Shown piece after piece: positions 1-9,576 of a stretch of DNA of 64,000 nucleotides. The stretch spans positions 1 through 64,000 of the forward strand of contig JACJXF010000012.1 of the NCBI GenBank assembly GCA_020636775.1, written 5' to 3'. Below the pieces are notes generated by a model. The model was given only the letters and a program-made list of their open reading frames with translations. It searched no databases and was not told the origin of the DNA. The position numbers were made by a program, and so were the translations under genes. Origin of the DNA: Bacteroidales bacterium. Its GTDB lineage: Bacteria > Bacteroidota > Bacteroidia > Bacteroidales > GCA-2748055. Numbering within the stretch: the first letter of the stretch is position 1; every line of letters begins with the position of its first letter.

Positions 1-2046
1 TTTGTTACTGCATCCGGGGTGCAGTTTGATGCCCGGGTTTCCAGTTCTGATAAAGAGGAAATAGATGAAACCTGGAATGCAGTATGGCTTAGCGAAATAG
101 GATTTACTTCGGAGGGATGGGTGGTTGAGATGAAAATTCCATTCTCCGCCCTGAGGTTTTCAAAAGATAATGAGGATAGCTGGGGAATAAATTTTTACAG
201 GATGGTGCAAAGAACAAGGGAGGAGAATACCTGGAGCTTTGTGGATAACAAACTTCAGGGAATCAGCAATCAGCTTGGAATCCTCAATGGTATTAAAGGA
301 ATTGATCCTCCGGTACGATTATCACTCAGTCCATATGCCGCTTCCTATGTTAACAAACTAAGCAGTAAAAGAAAACCCGGATATTCTGTAAAGGGAGGAA
401 TGGACCTGAAATATGGAATTTCAGAAGGTTTTACCCTGGATATGATGCTTATTCCCGACTTTGGTCAGGTTCAATCCGACGACGAGATTCTGAATCTGAC
501 ACCTTTCGAAACCTATTATGATGAGAAAAGGGGCTTTTTTACGGAAGGAGGTGAACTTTATAACCGCGCAGAAATCTTTTATTCGCGAAGAATAGGAGCG
601 GAACCTCTTTTTATTGATGAGATGGAAGAAGGCCTTGCCATAAACCAGACTATAGTTTCAAACCCCAGGGAATCTCAGATTGTTAATGCTTCAAAAGTAT
701 CCGGTAAAACGAAAAAGGGGACAAGCATAGGTCTGCTTAATGCTATGACTGCTCCAACATATGCAACAATTAGAAATACGGATACGGGTAAGGAAAGCCA
801 CGTGTTAACCCAGCCATTTGCAAATTATAATGTCGCAGTTATAGATCAGTCTCTGAAAAATAATTCCTTCATCTCTCTGATTAACACAAATATGATAATG
901 AATGGAATTAATTACGGTGCGAATGTTACAGGCTCCGAACTTAATTTTAATAATAAGGATAATTCATATGGAATTTTTGCCAAAGGAGCTTTTTCGCAAA
1001 ACCAGAAATATGGTGAAAGTTCAAAGGGGGGATACTACGACATCGATCTGGCAAAAACAAAAGGGAAATTCCAGTTTACAGCTACTCAGAAGCTATTCAC
1101 CGGAAACTATGATCCCAATGCACTGGGTTATAATACCAAAACGAATATTTTTTATAACCGCTTAAGTTTTGATTACGATATAAGGGATCCGTTCTGGCGT
1201 ATAATGAACTGGTCAAACAATATACGGGCCGATATCACTCATAGGCTCGATGGAATGATATTTTCCCAATTCCTGGTACATGCATCCTCCTTTGTTACCT
1301 TCAGGAACTACTTTACATTGGGACTGGCGGCCCAGATTTCGCCCGAATCCAAAGATTTTTTTGAACCCAGGGTGGATGGCCGGTATTACATTCGACCAGG
1401 GATGGGAATTGTGCACTCAATGCTTTCGTCCGATTACCGGAAAAAGCTTGCCATTGATTTTGAGACAACTTATGCCAATGCTCCCGACTATAAACAGAAT
1501 TACCTGGAACAGGGTGTTGGTATCCGGTTCCGGTTAAATGATCGTTTTATGTTTATTGGCGAATCCAATAATTCGTGGGAAACAAATGATCGTGGTTATG
1601 TTTCTGCCTCAGTTAATGAGGATAGTATTTATTTTGGAGGAAGAAATGTGACTACAATGGAAAACACATTCAATTTTGCCTATTCCTTTACCAATAAGGC
1701 AAGCCTTAGCTTCCGATTACGACATTACTGGTCAAGACTGGAGTATAAGGATTTTTACCTGCTTGAAAACAATGGCAACCTGCAGGCTGCACCGGGCATT
1801 AATTCCCCTGATATTGGCTATAATGCATTTAATATAGATATGATCTATACCTGGAATTTTGCTCCCGGTAGCGAATTTTCAATTGTCTGGAAAAATGCCA
1901 TAGAAACAGATGATGACTTTATTCGAAACGGATATTACGATAATTTCAGAAGAACCCTTGACTCCCCGCAACTTAACAGCTTCTCAGTAAAGTTTTTATA
2001 TTATCTGGATTATCAGAGTCTGAAAAAAAAGAAAGGCAAAGTTTAA
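1..2046 (+). CDS. DUF5916 outer-membrane protein, 5' end cut by the window
   Basis: The reading frame is open from base 1, so the gene starts left of the window; 681 codons are visible. The first visible part is the end of a beta-sandwich carbohydrate-binding-like domain (the stretch with WVVEMKIPFSALRF), as found at the N-terminus of DUF5916 proteins. The rest matches the DUF5916 region: a 'DFGQVQSDDEILNLTPFE' block followed by 'KRGFFTEG' and a 'YSRRIG' block, then many alternating beta strands with aromatic residues that look like an outer-membrane barrel. Complete family members are longer, so I infer that part of the N-terminal domain and the signal peptide are missing. The function of the family is not established. 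The GTG at 19 is only an internal codon. No terminator is obvious before the next gene 66 bases downstream. Confidence 0.85.
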   Translation, partial: FVTASGVQFDARVSSSDKEEIDETWNAVWLSEIGFTSEGWVVEMKIPFSALRFSKDNEDSWGINFYRMVQRTREENTWSFVDNKLQGISNQLGILNGIKGIDPPVRLSLSPYAASYVNKLSSKRKPGYSVKGGMDLKYGISEGFTLDMMLIPDFGQVQSDDEILNLTPFETYYDEKRGFFTEGGELYNRAEIFYSRRIGAEPLFIDEMEEGLAINQTIVSNPRESQIVNASKVSGKTKKGTSIGLLNAMTAPTYATIRNTDTGKESHVLTQPFANYNVAVIDQSLKNNSFISLINTNMIMNGINYGANVTGSELNFNNKDNSYGIFAKGAFSQNQKYGESSKGGYYDIDLAKTKGKFQFTATQKLFTGNYDPNALGYNTKTNIFYNRLSFDYDIRDPFWRIMNWSNNIRADITHRLDGMIFSQFLVHASSFVTFRNYFTLGLAAQISPESKDFFEPRVDGRYYIRPGMGIVHSMLSSDYRKKLAIDFETTYANAPDYKQNYLEQGVGIRFRLNDRFMFIGESNNSWETNDRGYVSASVNEDSIYFGGRNVTTMENTFNFAYSFTNKASLSFRLRHYWSRLEYKDFYLLENNGNLQAAPGINSPDIGYNAFNIDMIYTWNFAPGSEFSIVWKNAIETDDDFIRNGYYDNFRRTLDSPQLNSFSVKFLYYLDYQSLKKKKGKV

Positions 2047-2112
2047 TTCTTATGGTTTTTCGATGAAGTTCTTAGTATTTTTGCCAAAGCTTTCTATTCA
2101 ATCTTGTAAACT

Positions 2113-2577
2113 ATGATTCAAAGAATTCAAACCTTATATCTATCCATTGCAGCCGTTTTGATGATGCTCATGTTTTCAAATCCGATTGCTGAAATTGTTA
2201 TCTCGGATAATCTTTTTTTGCAACTTGGATACAGTAAAATAACAGCAGTGGATGATCCGCTGTTTGCGCCTATTTCAGTCTGGCCGATTGCAGCATTGCT
2301 TATTGTGATTGTTGTGCTGGAACTGACAGCCGTTTTCCTTTTCAGGAAGAGACAGTTACAAATAAGGATTACTCTGTTTAACCTTATCCTGATGTTTGGG
2401 CTGGTAGGAATGATTTACTTCTTTACACGCTACACCATGAAGGAACTGGGAGGAAGCAGCTATGTGTTCTTATGGCCGGTCATATGCCCGATGATTGCTA
2501 TCATTCTGAATTATCTGGCGCTGAAATCGATTCAAAAAGATGAATTGCTGGTGCGTTCGTATGAACGCATACGATAA
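2113..2577 (+). CDS. DUF4293 family small membrane protein
   Basis: This 154-residue protein has the DUF4293 layout: an 'MIQRIQTLYL' start, then four hydrophobic segments at about residues 8-26, 56-77, 84-106 and 118-137, and a short charged tail. DUF4293 proteins are widespread in Bacteroidota and have no known function. It probably sits in the inner membrane with both ends in the cytoplasm. It ends convergently with pyrI, leaving 36 bases in which I see no clear terminator hairpin. Confidence 0.85.
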   Translation: MIQRIQTLYLSIAAVLMMLMFSNPIAEIVISDNLFLQLGYSKITAVDDPLFAPISVWPIAALLIVIVVLELTAVFLFRKRQLQIRITLFNLILMFGLVGMIYFFTRYTMKELGGSSYVFLWPVICPMIAIILNYLALKSIQKDELLVRSYERIR

Positions 2578-2613
2578 TTCAAATCATGTCAGAAAGAGAG
2601 GATAATGAGGAAT

Positions 2614-3072
2614 TTAAACTATTCTCATATTTTCCTGATCTGTAATTTTCTCGCAATAATGACATTTAAGGATTACCTTTTTCTTGTCAACCACTGAAAA
2701 CCGGGTAGTGATTTCCTCATTATTGGTAATACATTTCGGATTCACACATTTGGCAATACCTGTAATCGTATCTGGCACTTCCACGACCTTTTTCTCAACA
2801 ACATTGTAGTCCTTGATGATATTGAGTTTAGCTTCCGGTGCCACGAGGGCAATCTTATTAATATCCTCGTTGCGGAAGAACATATCAGATATTTTGATAA
2901 TGGCCTTTTTACCAAGTTTTTTGCTTTCGAGATTAGAGCCAAAAGTCATCTGATTCTCAATATGATCGAGACCCAGAATGGTTATAACCTTAAATAAATC
3001 TTTGGCCGGTATGTGGTCAATAACAGTACCATCTTTGATAGCACTTACAACCAGGTGTTTTACGTCTTTCAT
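2614..3072 (-). CDS. pyrI: aspartate carbamoyltransferase regulatory subunit
   Basis: The 152-residue protein is the regulatory chain of aspartate transcarbamoylase. It binds the CTP/ATP effectors and attaches to the catalytic chain through a structural zinc site. The four zinc ligands are visible as Cys109, Cys114, Cys137 and Cys140, the spacing seen in the Escherichia coli protein. The N-terminal allosteric domain occupies about residues 1-100. The length is normal. The gene lies 7 bases downstream of pyrB on the same strand, so the two chains of the enzyme are made from one transcript. A separate regulatory subunit implies the allosteric, dodecameric type of enzyme, with feedback control of pyrimidine synthesis. 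Confidence 0.96.
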   Translation of the reverse strand: MKDVKHLVVSAIKDGTVIDHIPAKDLFKVITILGLDHIENQMTFGSNLESKKLGKKAIIKISDMFFRNEDINKIALVAPEAKLNIIKDYNVVEKKVVEVPDTITGIAKCVNPKCITNNEEITTRFSVVDKKKVILKCHYCEKITDQENMRIV

Positions 3073-3079
3073 GATTTCT

Positions 3080-3988
3080 TTAGTTTAATCCAAGAATGGA
3101 ACTTATAATTGCCTGTCTTACAAATACCCCGTTAAGAGCCTGAGTGAAATAATAGGCTTTTTCGTTGGTATCAACATCAAGATGGATTTCATTTACACGG
3201 GGGAGGGGATGGAGGATTTTCACATTGGGCTTTGAATCCTTGAGCATGTGATTGCGCAGGATATATGCATTCTTAGTTCTTTCATATTCAATAGGATCGG
3301 AAAACCTTTCCTTTTGTACCCGGGTCATATAGATGATATCTGCCTGATTGATGATATCCGTAAAATCTTTGAACTCGTAATATTTCAGTCCTTTATTTTT
3401 CAGATATCGCTTGTATTCATCAGGCATTTTAAGTTCATCGGGGGAGATAAAATAGAAGGTCGTATTGAATTCCGACATAGCCATCAGAAGAGAATGGACA
3501 GTTCTTCCGTATTTAAGATCTCCTACCATAAAAATATTGAGATTTTCCAGAGTTCCCTGGGTCTTTCGAATGGAATAGAGATCGAGCAGGGTTTGTGTAG
3601 GATGCTGGTTGGCTCCATCCCCGGCATTAATTACCGGAACCTTGGAAACCTCACTGGCAAAACGGGCACTTCCTTCAAGAGGGTGGCGCATTACAATAAG
3701 ATCAGCATAGTTACAAACCATTTTTATGGTGTCGCGTAAGGTTTCTCCTTTAGTCGCACTCGATGAACTTGCGTCAGAAAATCCCAGGACTTTACCGCCA
3801 AGCCTGTTTACGGCACTTTCGAAACTCAGACGGGTTCTGGTGGAGGGTTCAAAAAACAGGGTGGCAACAACCATTCCTTTTAAAATATCCTGGCGGGGAT
3901 TATTTTCAAATTTCTCAGCCAGGTCAAGAATTTTGAGGTATTCTTCTCTGCTGTAATCGCTGATGGAAACCAGACTTCTGTTTTTCAT
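3080..3988 (-). CDS. pyrB: aspartate carbamoyltransferase catalytic subunit
   Basis: This 302-residue enzyme joins carbamoyl phosphate and L-aspartate to give N-carbamoyl-aspartate, the first committed step of pyrimidine synthesis. The carbamoyl-phosphate loop FFEPSTRTRLSFESA lies near residues 45-59, HPTQTLLDLY near 130, the aspartate-domain RVQKERF motif near 230 and the HPLPRVNEI motif near 260. All conserved catalytic residues appear intact. It is cotranscribed with pyrI directly downstream. The 95 bases between pyrB and the upstream YigZ-family gene are AT-rich and presumably carry the promoter. I see no pyrimidine attenuator hairpin there. Confidence 0.97.
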   Translation of the reverse strand: MKNRSLVSISDYSREEYLKILDLAEKFENNPRQDILKGMVVATLFFEPSTRTRLSFESAVNRLGGKVLGFSDASSSSATKGETLRDTIKMVCNYADLIVMRHPLEGSARFASEVSKVPVINAGDGANQHPTQTLLDLYSIRKTQGTLENLNIFMVGDLKYGRTVHSLLMAMSEFNTTFYFISPDELKMPDEYKRYLKNKGLKYYEFKDFTDIINQADIIYMTRVQKERFSDPIEYERTKNAYILRNHMLKDSKPNVKILHPLPRVNEIHLDVDTNEKAYYFTQALNGVFVRQAIISSILGLN

Positions 3989-4083
3989 AATTGATGGATT
4001 ATTTGAGTATAAAATTACATATCTGAATTGTGAGAATTACGCTATGTTCATATTTTATTAACAACTTTTTTTAAACTAAAACT

Positions 4084-4695
4084 TCATGTTTCCAATCGAT
4101 CTAAAACTATGGTTTCATTCAGACTAAATGACTGAATCAGTTTCGATTCTTCCGATAGCCGCACCTTAAGTTTCAGACTGCATTTCATCTCAAACAGCTG
4201 GTCCCATTGTTCCAGATTCATATCTTTAAGTACTTTCATCACCAGGTTCATATCCTCATAAGGGAAATGCAGCTGATAGATGGCATACCTGTATTGCCGG
4301 CAGATGCTCGCGTTTTTTATAGCTTCAGCAGCAGCAGATTTATAGGCCTGCATCAATCCTCCCACTCCCAGCAGCGTTCCTCCAAAATATCGGACCACAA
4401 CAATAAGAATGTTGGTAAGATCATGTGCCTGTATCTGTCCAAGAATTGGCTTTCCGGCTGAATTGGAAGGCTCTCCGTCGTCATTTGCTCTGAAATGATT
4501 ATCATCATAACCCAGTTTCCAGGCATAACAGTGATGACGGGCATCATGATATTGTTTTCTAAGCTCAAGCAGATGCTGGGTAATTTCGTTCTCATCGTTT
4601 ACAGGAAAAGCAAAGGAAAGGAAGCGGGAGGCTTTTTCTTTATAGAAGCCTTCCGAAGCTTGCTCTATACTTAGAAAACTGTCGGAATTTATCAT
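4084..4695 (-). CDS. YigZ/IMPACT family protein
   Basis: The 203-residue protein matches the YigZ/IMPACT family. The N-terminal domain (about residues 18-125) carries the motifs 'DARHHCYAWKLG', 'DDGEPSNSAGKPIL' and 'VRYFGGTLLGVGGLMQAY'; a smaller C-terminal domain of about 70 residues follows. Eukaryotic IMPACT relatives act on translation control through GCN1/GCN2; the bacterial role is unclear, although a tie to translation or nucleic-acid binding is often suggested. The stop codon of the upstream EamA transporter directly abuts the start of this gene, so the two are probably cotranscribed. No functional link between them is evident. Confidence 0.9.
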   Translation of the reverse strand: MINSDSFLSIEQASEGFYKEKASRFLSFAFPVNDENEITQHLLELRKQYHDARHHCYAWKLGYDDNHFRANDDGEPSNSAGKPILGQIQAHDLTNILIVVVRYFGGTLLGVGGLMQAYKSAAAEAIKNASICRQYRYAIYQLHFPYEDMNLVMKVLKDMNLEQWDQLFEMKCSLKLKVRLSEESKLIQSFSLNETIVLDRLET

Positions 4696-5565
4696 TTAAG
4701 CAAAACTAAAAACAATTATTGCGACCATTGCTATAATTATACCAAGCTGATTAATTGGTTTTAACTTCTCCTTGAAAACAAAAACCCCCAGAAGCACTGA
4801 TAATGCTACAATACCCGTGTTATTCATTCCAAAAATGATGGAACTGTCGGTACGTAAACCTGACAGGTTCCTGTTATTCAAAGCTGAAAGCAAAAAGTAA
4901 ATCGACCCATAGTTACAAATCCCCAGAAATAATCCCCACAGAACATTAACCGGCTGAAAAAGACTTTTAAATAATGATGGTCTGAAAGGAATTACAATCA
5001 CCCCGGCAAGAAATGAGAATAGGAACAGAATGCTTGTAAATCCGGCTGTACCGCCTTCTCCAAGAAATTCAGCCTGAGAATACTTTACGAGGGAGTCGAT
5101 AATTCCCATGCCAAAAAACAGAACCAGAGGCAGATAGATTTTTTTCGGATCGAGTTTAAACTTCTCTTTATCATATACCGCAAGAAATACCGATATTACC
5201 GCAAGTGAAATTCCGGCGAATTTAACCAGACTTAGTGAATCGTTCGGATCATAAAAGATTGAAAAGCTTATTGGCCAGACTACCGACATTTTTGCTGCAA
5301 CAGTGGATATGGATATACCGGCGCGCTTTGTGGAAAGACTGATAATAAAAAAGAATACAATGAAGAGAACACCAATGATTGCTGAGGGGATATGCCATCC
5401 GGGTTTCATCTCTGAGGCAGGCTCAGATAATATATAACCACAAACCGCCGCCACAAGGTAATTAATAACAATTACCGGGAAAGCTTCAATGTTTTTCTTG
5501 TCGAGAAATTTAAATATTACAAAAAGAAGGGTGGAAGAAAGAATGCTGAAAAAGAGATAAATCAT
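4696..5565 (-). CDS. EamA/DMT-superfamily transporter
   Basis: This 289-residue protein is almost entirely hydrophobic, with about ten predicted transmembrane helices arranged as two five-helix halves, the usual size and layout of drug/metabolite-superfamily carriers. The C-terminal half contains 'GMNNTGIVALSVLLGVFVFKEKL', resembling the conserved end of EamA repeats. The substrate cannot be read from the sequence; relatives move amino acids, nucleosides or small metabolites. The gene lies 51 bases downstream of dnaA with the dnaA terminator between them. It directly abuts the YigZ-family gene downstream. Confidence 0.85.
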   Translation of the reverse strand: MIYLFFSILSSTLLFVIFKFLDKKNIEAFPVIVINYLVAAVCGYILSEPASEMKPGWHIPSAIIGVLFIVFFFIISLSTKRAGISISTVAAKMSVVWPISFSIFYDPNDSLSLVKFAGISLAVISVFLAVYDKEKFKLDPKKIYLPLVLFFGMGIIDSLVKYSQAEFLGEGGTAGFTSILFLFSFLAGVIVIPFRPSLFKSLFQPVNVLWGLFLGICNYGSIYFLLSALNNRNLSGLRTDSSIIFGMNNTGIVALSVLLGVFVFKEKLKPINQLGIIIAMVAIIVFSFA

Positions 5566-5576
5566 CAGTTTAGGGT

Positions 5577-5607
5577 TAAAAAAAACAGGTTCCGGAGAAC
5601 CTGTTTT
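5577..5607 (-). terminator. intrinsic terminator of dnaA
   Basis: An 11-bp perfect inverted repeat (5582-5592 with 5597-5607, four-base loop) is followed on the minus strand by a run of eight T. It sits right after the dnaA stop codon, so it should end the dnaA transcript before the EamA gene. Confidence 0.85.
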
Positions 5608-5616
5608 ACAATAAAA

Positions 5617-7038
5617 TCAAATTTTTAATTTTTTTTCTATTTCATCGACCTGCAGACGAAAACGTTTGTCTGTCTCAAGAAGGTTGTTTACGGTTTTACA
5701 GGCATGCAGAACGGTTGCATGATCTTTTCCCCCGATCTGAGATCCTATATTTGCCAGAGAAGCCTTAGTAAGTGTTTTTGAGAAAAACATGGCAACCTGC
5801 CTGGCCTGAACAATCTCTCTTTTGCGGGTTTTGGACTGTAATTGCTCAACCCCAATATTAAAGTAATTGCAAACCACTTTTTGAATATAATCGATAGATA
5901 TTTCCCGCTTGGTATTTTTAATAAGCTTATCGATCATCTCATGTGCCAGATCCAGAGTAATTTCCTTTTTGTTGAGTGTCGATTGTGCCAAAAGGGATAT
6001 AAGGGCTCCTTCAAGTTCACGGATATTATCCGAAATGTGGGTGGCAATATATTCAATCACATCTTCCGGCATTTCAATACCGTCGTTGTATATCTTTTTC
6101 TGCAGGATAGCTATCCGGGTTTCAAAATCGGGTGGTTGCAAATCGGCTGAAAGCCCCCATTTAAAACGCGATAAAAGTCTTTGTTCCAGACCCTGAAGTT
6201 CAACCGGGGGTTTATCTGAAGTAAGAACCAGTTGTTTGCCCGATTGATGAAGGTGATTAAATATATGGAAGAAAGTGTCCTGAGTTTTTTCCTTGCCGGC
6301 AAATTCGTGTACGTCATCAATAATTAAAACGTCAATCATCTGGTAAAAATGAAGGAAGTCATTTTTATTATTGTTTCTGACAGAGTCAACAAACTGAGTC
6401 TGGAATTTATTGGCATTTACGTAAAGCACCGTTTTTTCAGGGAATTTTTCCTTTACTTCAATTCCTATAGCTTGTGCGAGGTGTGTTTTTCCGAGTCCCG
6501 AATCGCCATAAATCAACAATGGATTAAAGGCTGTTCCTCCGGGATTATTGGCCACTGCATATCCCGCTGAACGGGCAAGACGGTTGCATTCACCTTCCAC
6601 GAAATTAGTAAAGGAATAGGAGGGATTCAACCTGGGATCAATGTTGAGCTTTTTAATGCCCGGAATTACGAAGGGGTTTTTAATAGTGGCCTCTTCGGGA
6701 TCCAGTGGAACCGGAACAGGCTTGTTTTTAATGTCTTTTGAATTTCGTGCCGGAAATTTTACCGTATATGGCTTGTTCTCATTGAAATTGTTATTCTGCA
6801 TAACAACACTGTATTCCAGTTTTGCATCAGGACCCAGTTCCTTACGCAATACTTTCTTCAGAATATCTATATACTGCTCCTCCAGGTACTCATAAAAGAA
6901 CGGGCTGGGAACCTGAATGGTTAGTATGCTGCTGTCCAGTTTAAGGGGAACAATGGGTTCAAACCAGGTACGGTAGCTGATAGAGGGCACATTGTCTTTA
7001 ATAACCTTTAGACAATTGTTCCAAACTCGTTGGTGCAT
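5617..7038 (-). CDS. dnaA: chromosomal replication initiator DnaA
   Basis: The 473-residue initiator binds DnaA boxes at the origin, oligomerises with ATP and melts DNA. Domain I (about 1-80) starts with the typical 'WNNCLKVIKDNVPSISYRTWFEPI'. A linker runs to about 125. The AAA+ domain has Walker A GDSGLGKTHLA near residue 176 and Walker B 'VLIIDDVHEF'. The C-terminal DNA-binding domain (last 95 residues) carries 'ARQVAMFFSKTLTKASLANIG' and the signature 'GGKDHATVLHACKTV'. The gene appears complete. The 377-base AT-rich gap upstream has no DnaA-box consensus that I can see, so the gene is not clearly next to the origin. Confidence 0.97.
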   Translation of the reverse strand: MHQRVWNNCLKVIKDNVPSISYRTWFEPIVPLKLDSSILTIQVPSPFFYEYLEEQYIDILKKVLRKELGPDAKLEYSVVMQNNNFNENKPYTVKFPARNSKDIKNKPVPVPLDPEEATIKNPFVIPGIKKLNIDPRLNPSYSFTNFVEGECNRLARSAGYAVANNPGGTAFNPLLIYGDSGLGKTHLAQAIGIEVKEKFPEKTVLYVNANKFQTQFVDSVRNNNKNDFLHFYQMIDVLIIDDVHEFAGKEKTQDTFFHIFNHLHQSGKQLVLTSDKPPVELQGLEQRLLSRFKWGLSADLQPPDFETRIAILQKKIYNDGIEMPEDVIEYIATHISDNIRELEGALISLLAQSTLNKKEITLDLAHEMIDKLIKNTKREISIDYIQKVVCNYFNIGVEQLQSKTRKREIVQARQVAMFFSKTLTKASLANIGSQIGGKDHATVLHACKTVNNLLETDKRFRLQVDEIEKKLKI

Positions 7039-7415
7039 TCTTTGAAGATTTATTTTTGGTTACGACTTAAAACTTGACTGGGATTTTCATTAGCTAAGAT
7101 TGTGAAAAAAAATCTAAAAAAAAAACTGAAAATCACTTGATTTTTAAGAAATGTCTTATTGGTTTTATTCTCAATGGATTAAGAATGACGAAAATTGAAA
7201 AAAAAATTAAGTCATTGAAAATCAATTAATAAGCAAAATAGGACCTTAAAAAATTGTTTAACAATTATTTAGAAATTATGAAGCAAGGATTACTTTAAAT
7301 TCCGACAAGATCATCTGAATTTTTTATCAAAAAAAAATGCCCCTTAATCAAATTCTGAAGGTAAAAAGCCGTCAGAAAATTTCAGGAAAAATGAAAAAAT
7401 GAAATTCCGGAAGGT
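7039..7415. other. AT-rich intergenic gap upstream of dnaA
   Basis: This 377-base stretch between the dnaA start and the mlaD-like stop codon is rich in A and T runs and contains only short hairpins, for example 7129-7144. I find no coding sequence, no TTATCCACA-type DnaA boxes and no TAnnTTTG element on the minus strand. It must hold the dnaA promoter, but I cannot place it. Confidence 0.6.
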
Positions 7416-8354
7416 TTATTTATCCTTTTTGCCAAATACCGAAAAGTGAACATAGCGTTTTGGATGCTGATTCATATCTTCCAGCAGAACAGAAAGGTTT
7501 TTACTGGCTGCAGCCAGATTATTGTATAAGGAATCATTACTTGCCAGTAATCCCAGGCTTCCTTCTCCCTTGTTAATCTTTTCAAGAAATAACTGACTCT
7601 GGGCAAATGTGGCATTTATGTTTTCAACAGTTTGAGTGATATTTGCCTTTGCTATTGAATCGGTAATGGATTCAATGTTTGCAAAAGCTGAACCAAGTTT
7701 ATCCTTATTGGCATCGAGCATTCCGGTAAAGGCCTGAAGACTGGTAAAGGTTTTGTCAAGCTTGCCTCCCGGAGATAATTGTTTGGACAAGGCGGATGTT
7801 GTAGTTTCCAGATTGGCAAGTGCCATTTGTAATTTTTTCTGGGTGGCAGGATCCAGTACTGAATTAATGCTGGTCAGCAGGGTATCAATTTTTTTTACGG
7901 CATCTGTGGTGGACTGTACCAATGGACTAATCTCTCCGGTAATTTTGCTGATCATATCAGGTGCAACAACTCCGTAAATGGTATCTCCCAGATTGTAATA
8001 TTCCTTTTCAGCCGAGGGAACAATGCGAATAACCTTGTTACCCATAATATCGTTGCTGTAAATCTGAACTTCCGAATTTTTCGGGATACTGAAATCACTG
8101 TTCAGAGAAAACGCAACCACAACGCGGTCGAGACGACCCCTGGAGAATTCGATATCATTTACCATTCCAACCTTAAAGCCGCTAAGAATTACTGATCCGG
8201 ACATTTTTAAACCGCCTACATCATTAAATACGGCATAGTAAACATCCGTTCTTTTCAGAACATTCTTTCCTTTGAGAAAATTTATTCCCCAGATAACCAA
8301 TGCTATTGTTGCCAATACAATTAATCCAATCTTTGCTTCTGTTCTGAACTTCAT
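7416..8354 (-). CDS. MlaD/MCE-domain lipid transport protein
   Basis: The 312-residue protein has one N-terminal membrane anchor (about residues 9-27), then an MCE domain (about 37-117, with 'YAVFNDVGGLKMSGSVILSGFKVGMV'), then a long helical C-terminal region of about 190 residues rich in Ser, Leu and Asn. This is the layout of MlaD-type substrate-binding subunits of ABC lipid transporters, which move phospholipids across the periplasm. The matching ATPase and permease (MlaF/MlaE) are not in the window. The gene follows the amidase by 8 bases on the same strand, so the two envelope genes are probably cotranscribed. Confidence 0.9.
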   Translation of the reverse strand: MKFRTEAKIGLIVLATIALVIWGINFLKGKNVLKRTDVYYAVFNDVGGLKMSGSVILSGFKVGMVNDIEFSRGRLDRVVVAFSLNSDFSIPKNSEVQIYSNDIMGNKVIRIVPSAEKEYYNLGDTIYGVVAPDMISKITGEISPLVQSTTDAVKKIDTLLTSINSVLDPATQKKLQMALANLETTTSALSKQLSPGGKLDKTFTSLQAFTGMLDANKDKLGSAFANIESITDSIAKANITQTVENINATFAQSQLFLEKINKGEGSLGLLASNDSLYNNLAAASKNLSVLLEDMNQHPKRYVHFSVFGKKDK

Positions 8355-8362
8355 GATATTAT

Positions 8363-9523
8363 CTATTTTAATAGTTGTTTTGCCTCACTCAGGGGAATAA
8401 TTTCACCATTATTTACTGCTATAACGAATGCATCAGGGTATTTATCCCGGATTTGATTCAGATATTTTGATGCCTCTTCATAACTTCCAAACTTACCAGC
8501 TGCAAATTTAAACCATTTACCTGAGCTAAAATATTCAAGCTCAGGGAAATCTTTAATTGCCGGGTCATTATTGTCAACTTTATTCCGCGAAGAGAAAATC
8601 TGCACCTTATAATATAAGCCAGAGGGTGAAGGAGGATTCACATTTTCCTTTGGCTCTTCATTCGATTTTATAACATCCGGCTTTCTTTCAAAATTACTGC
8701 TGTTTTCAATTTCAGCCTTATACGATTTAAAAGCTCTGTATATTGCCGATGCCAGATAATCCTGACCCTGCTCGGATGACAGATATTTTTCTTCATCAGG
8801 ATGAGAGATAAAGCCTGTTTCAATCAGAACACTGGGCATGCTTGTTCTCCAGAGTACGAGAAAACCTGCCTGGAGCACACCTCGATCGGCACGTCTTGCT
8901 TTTTCTCTGAATTCATCCTGTACCTTGCTGGCAAACTTGAGGCTCTGATTCAAATATGTTCGCTGCATAAGGCTGAACATAATATACGAATCGAGGGAGT
9001 TTGGGTCAAAACCATCATATTTTGTGGTATAATTATCCTCAAGGGTAATAACATTGTTTTCTGTTTTGGCCACATCGAAATTGCTCTGGCTCTTGTGCTC
9101 TCCCATTACAAAAGTTTCAGAACCGTAAACATAATTCTTGGTACTTGAGTTTGCATGGATACTTATAAAAAGATCTGCGTTGGCTTTATTGGCAATATCA
9201 GCTCTGTCATAAAGCGGTATAAACACATCCTTATCACGGGTATAGATAACCTTAACATCATCAAAGTTATCCTCAATATATTTTCCAAGTTTAAGGGCAA
9301 CTCCCAGAACCACATCCTTTTCCTTTGCAAATGATCCCATTGCACCCGGGTCTTTTCCTCCATGCCCTGCATCTATAACAACAATGTGAACCTTATTCTT
9401 TAAATCAGGGTCTCCGGTGGCAAGAATTTTGGGCAATAAAAAGATTATTCCTGCAGCTGATATAAGAACGAAAGGAAGTATGCGTTTTAAATGTTTATAA
9501 AACCGACGTTTTGTTAGATTCAT
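8363..9523 (-). CDS. N-acetylmuramoyl-L-alanine amidase with SPOR-like C-terminus
   Basis: This 386-residue enzyme should cleave the amide bond between muramic acid and the stem peptide of peptidoglycan. An N-terminal hydrophobic segment (about 14-31) anchors or exports it. The Amidase_3 domain spans about 45-265 with zinc ligands His54 (DAGHGGKDPG), Glu68 and His123 (SIHANSS), and the catalytic Glu lies in 'VLIETGFISHPDE'. The last 80 residues ('YYKVQIFSSRN' to the end) resemble a SPOR domain, which binds denuded septal glycan, suggesting a role in cell separation. It shares a short divergent promoter region with lptD and is followed closely by the MCE-domain gene. Confidence 0.93.
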   Translation of the reverse strand: MNLTKRRFYKHLKRILPFVLISAAGIIFLLPKILATGDPDLKNKVHIVVIDAGHGGKDPGAMGSFAKEKDVVLGVALKLGKYIEDNFDDVKVIYTRDKDVFIPLYDRADIANKANADLFISIHANSSTKNYVYGSETFVMGEHKSQSNFDVAKTENNVITLEDNYTTKYDGFDPNSLDSYIMFSLMQRTYLNQSLKFASKVQDEFREKARRADRGVLQAGFLVLWRTSMPSVLIETGFISHPDEEKYLSSEQGQDYLASAIYRAFKSYKAEIENSSNFERKPDVIKSNEEPKENVNPPSPSGLYYKVQIFSSRNKVDNNDPAIKDFPELEYFSSGKWFKFAAGKFGSYEEASKYLNQIRDKYPDAFVIAVNNGEIIPLSEAKQLLK

Positions 9524-9539
9524 TCTTGCCGATTTTAAT

Positions 9540-9547
9540 TAGTTTTG
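9540..9547 (+). promoter_or_regulatory. putative -7 box of the lptD promoter
   Basis: TAGTTTTG is an exact fit to the Bacteroidota -7 consensus TAnnTTTG. Transcription would begin near 9554, so the TTG at 9545 cannot be the lptD start and the TTG at 9596 becomes more likely. I see no good -33 element at the usual distance. Confidence 0.5.
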
Positions 9548-9576
9548 GACTTTCATTGTAAAATTTCTTTCGGGTA

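Noticed and set aside
7039..7415. Possible origin of replication upstream of dnaA
   Set aside because: The gap is AT-rich, but I find no cluster of TTATCCACA-like boxes. Without a skew plot over the whole chromosome there is no support.
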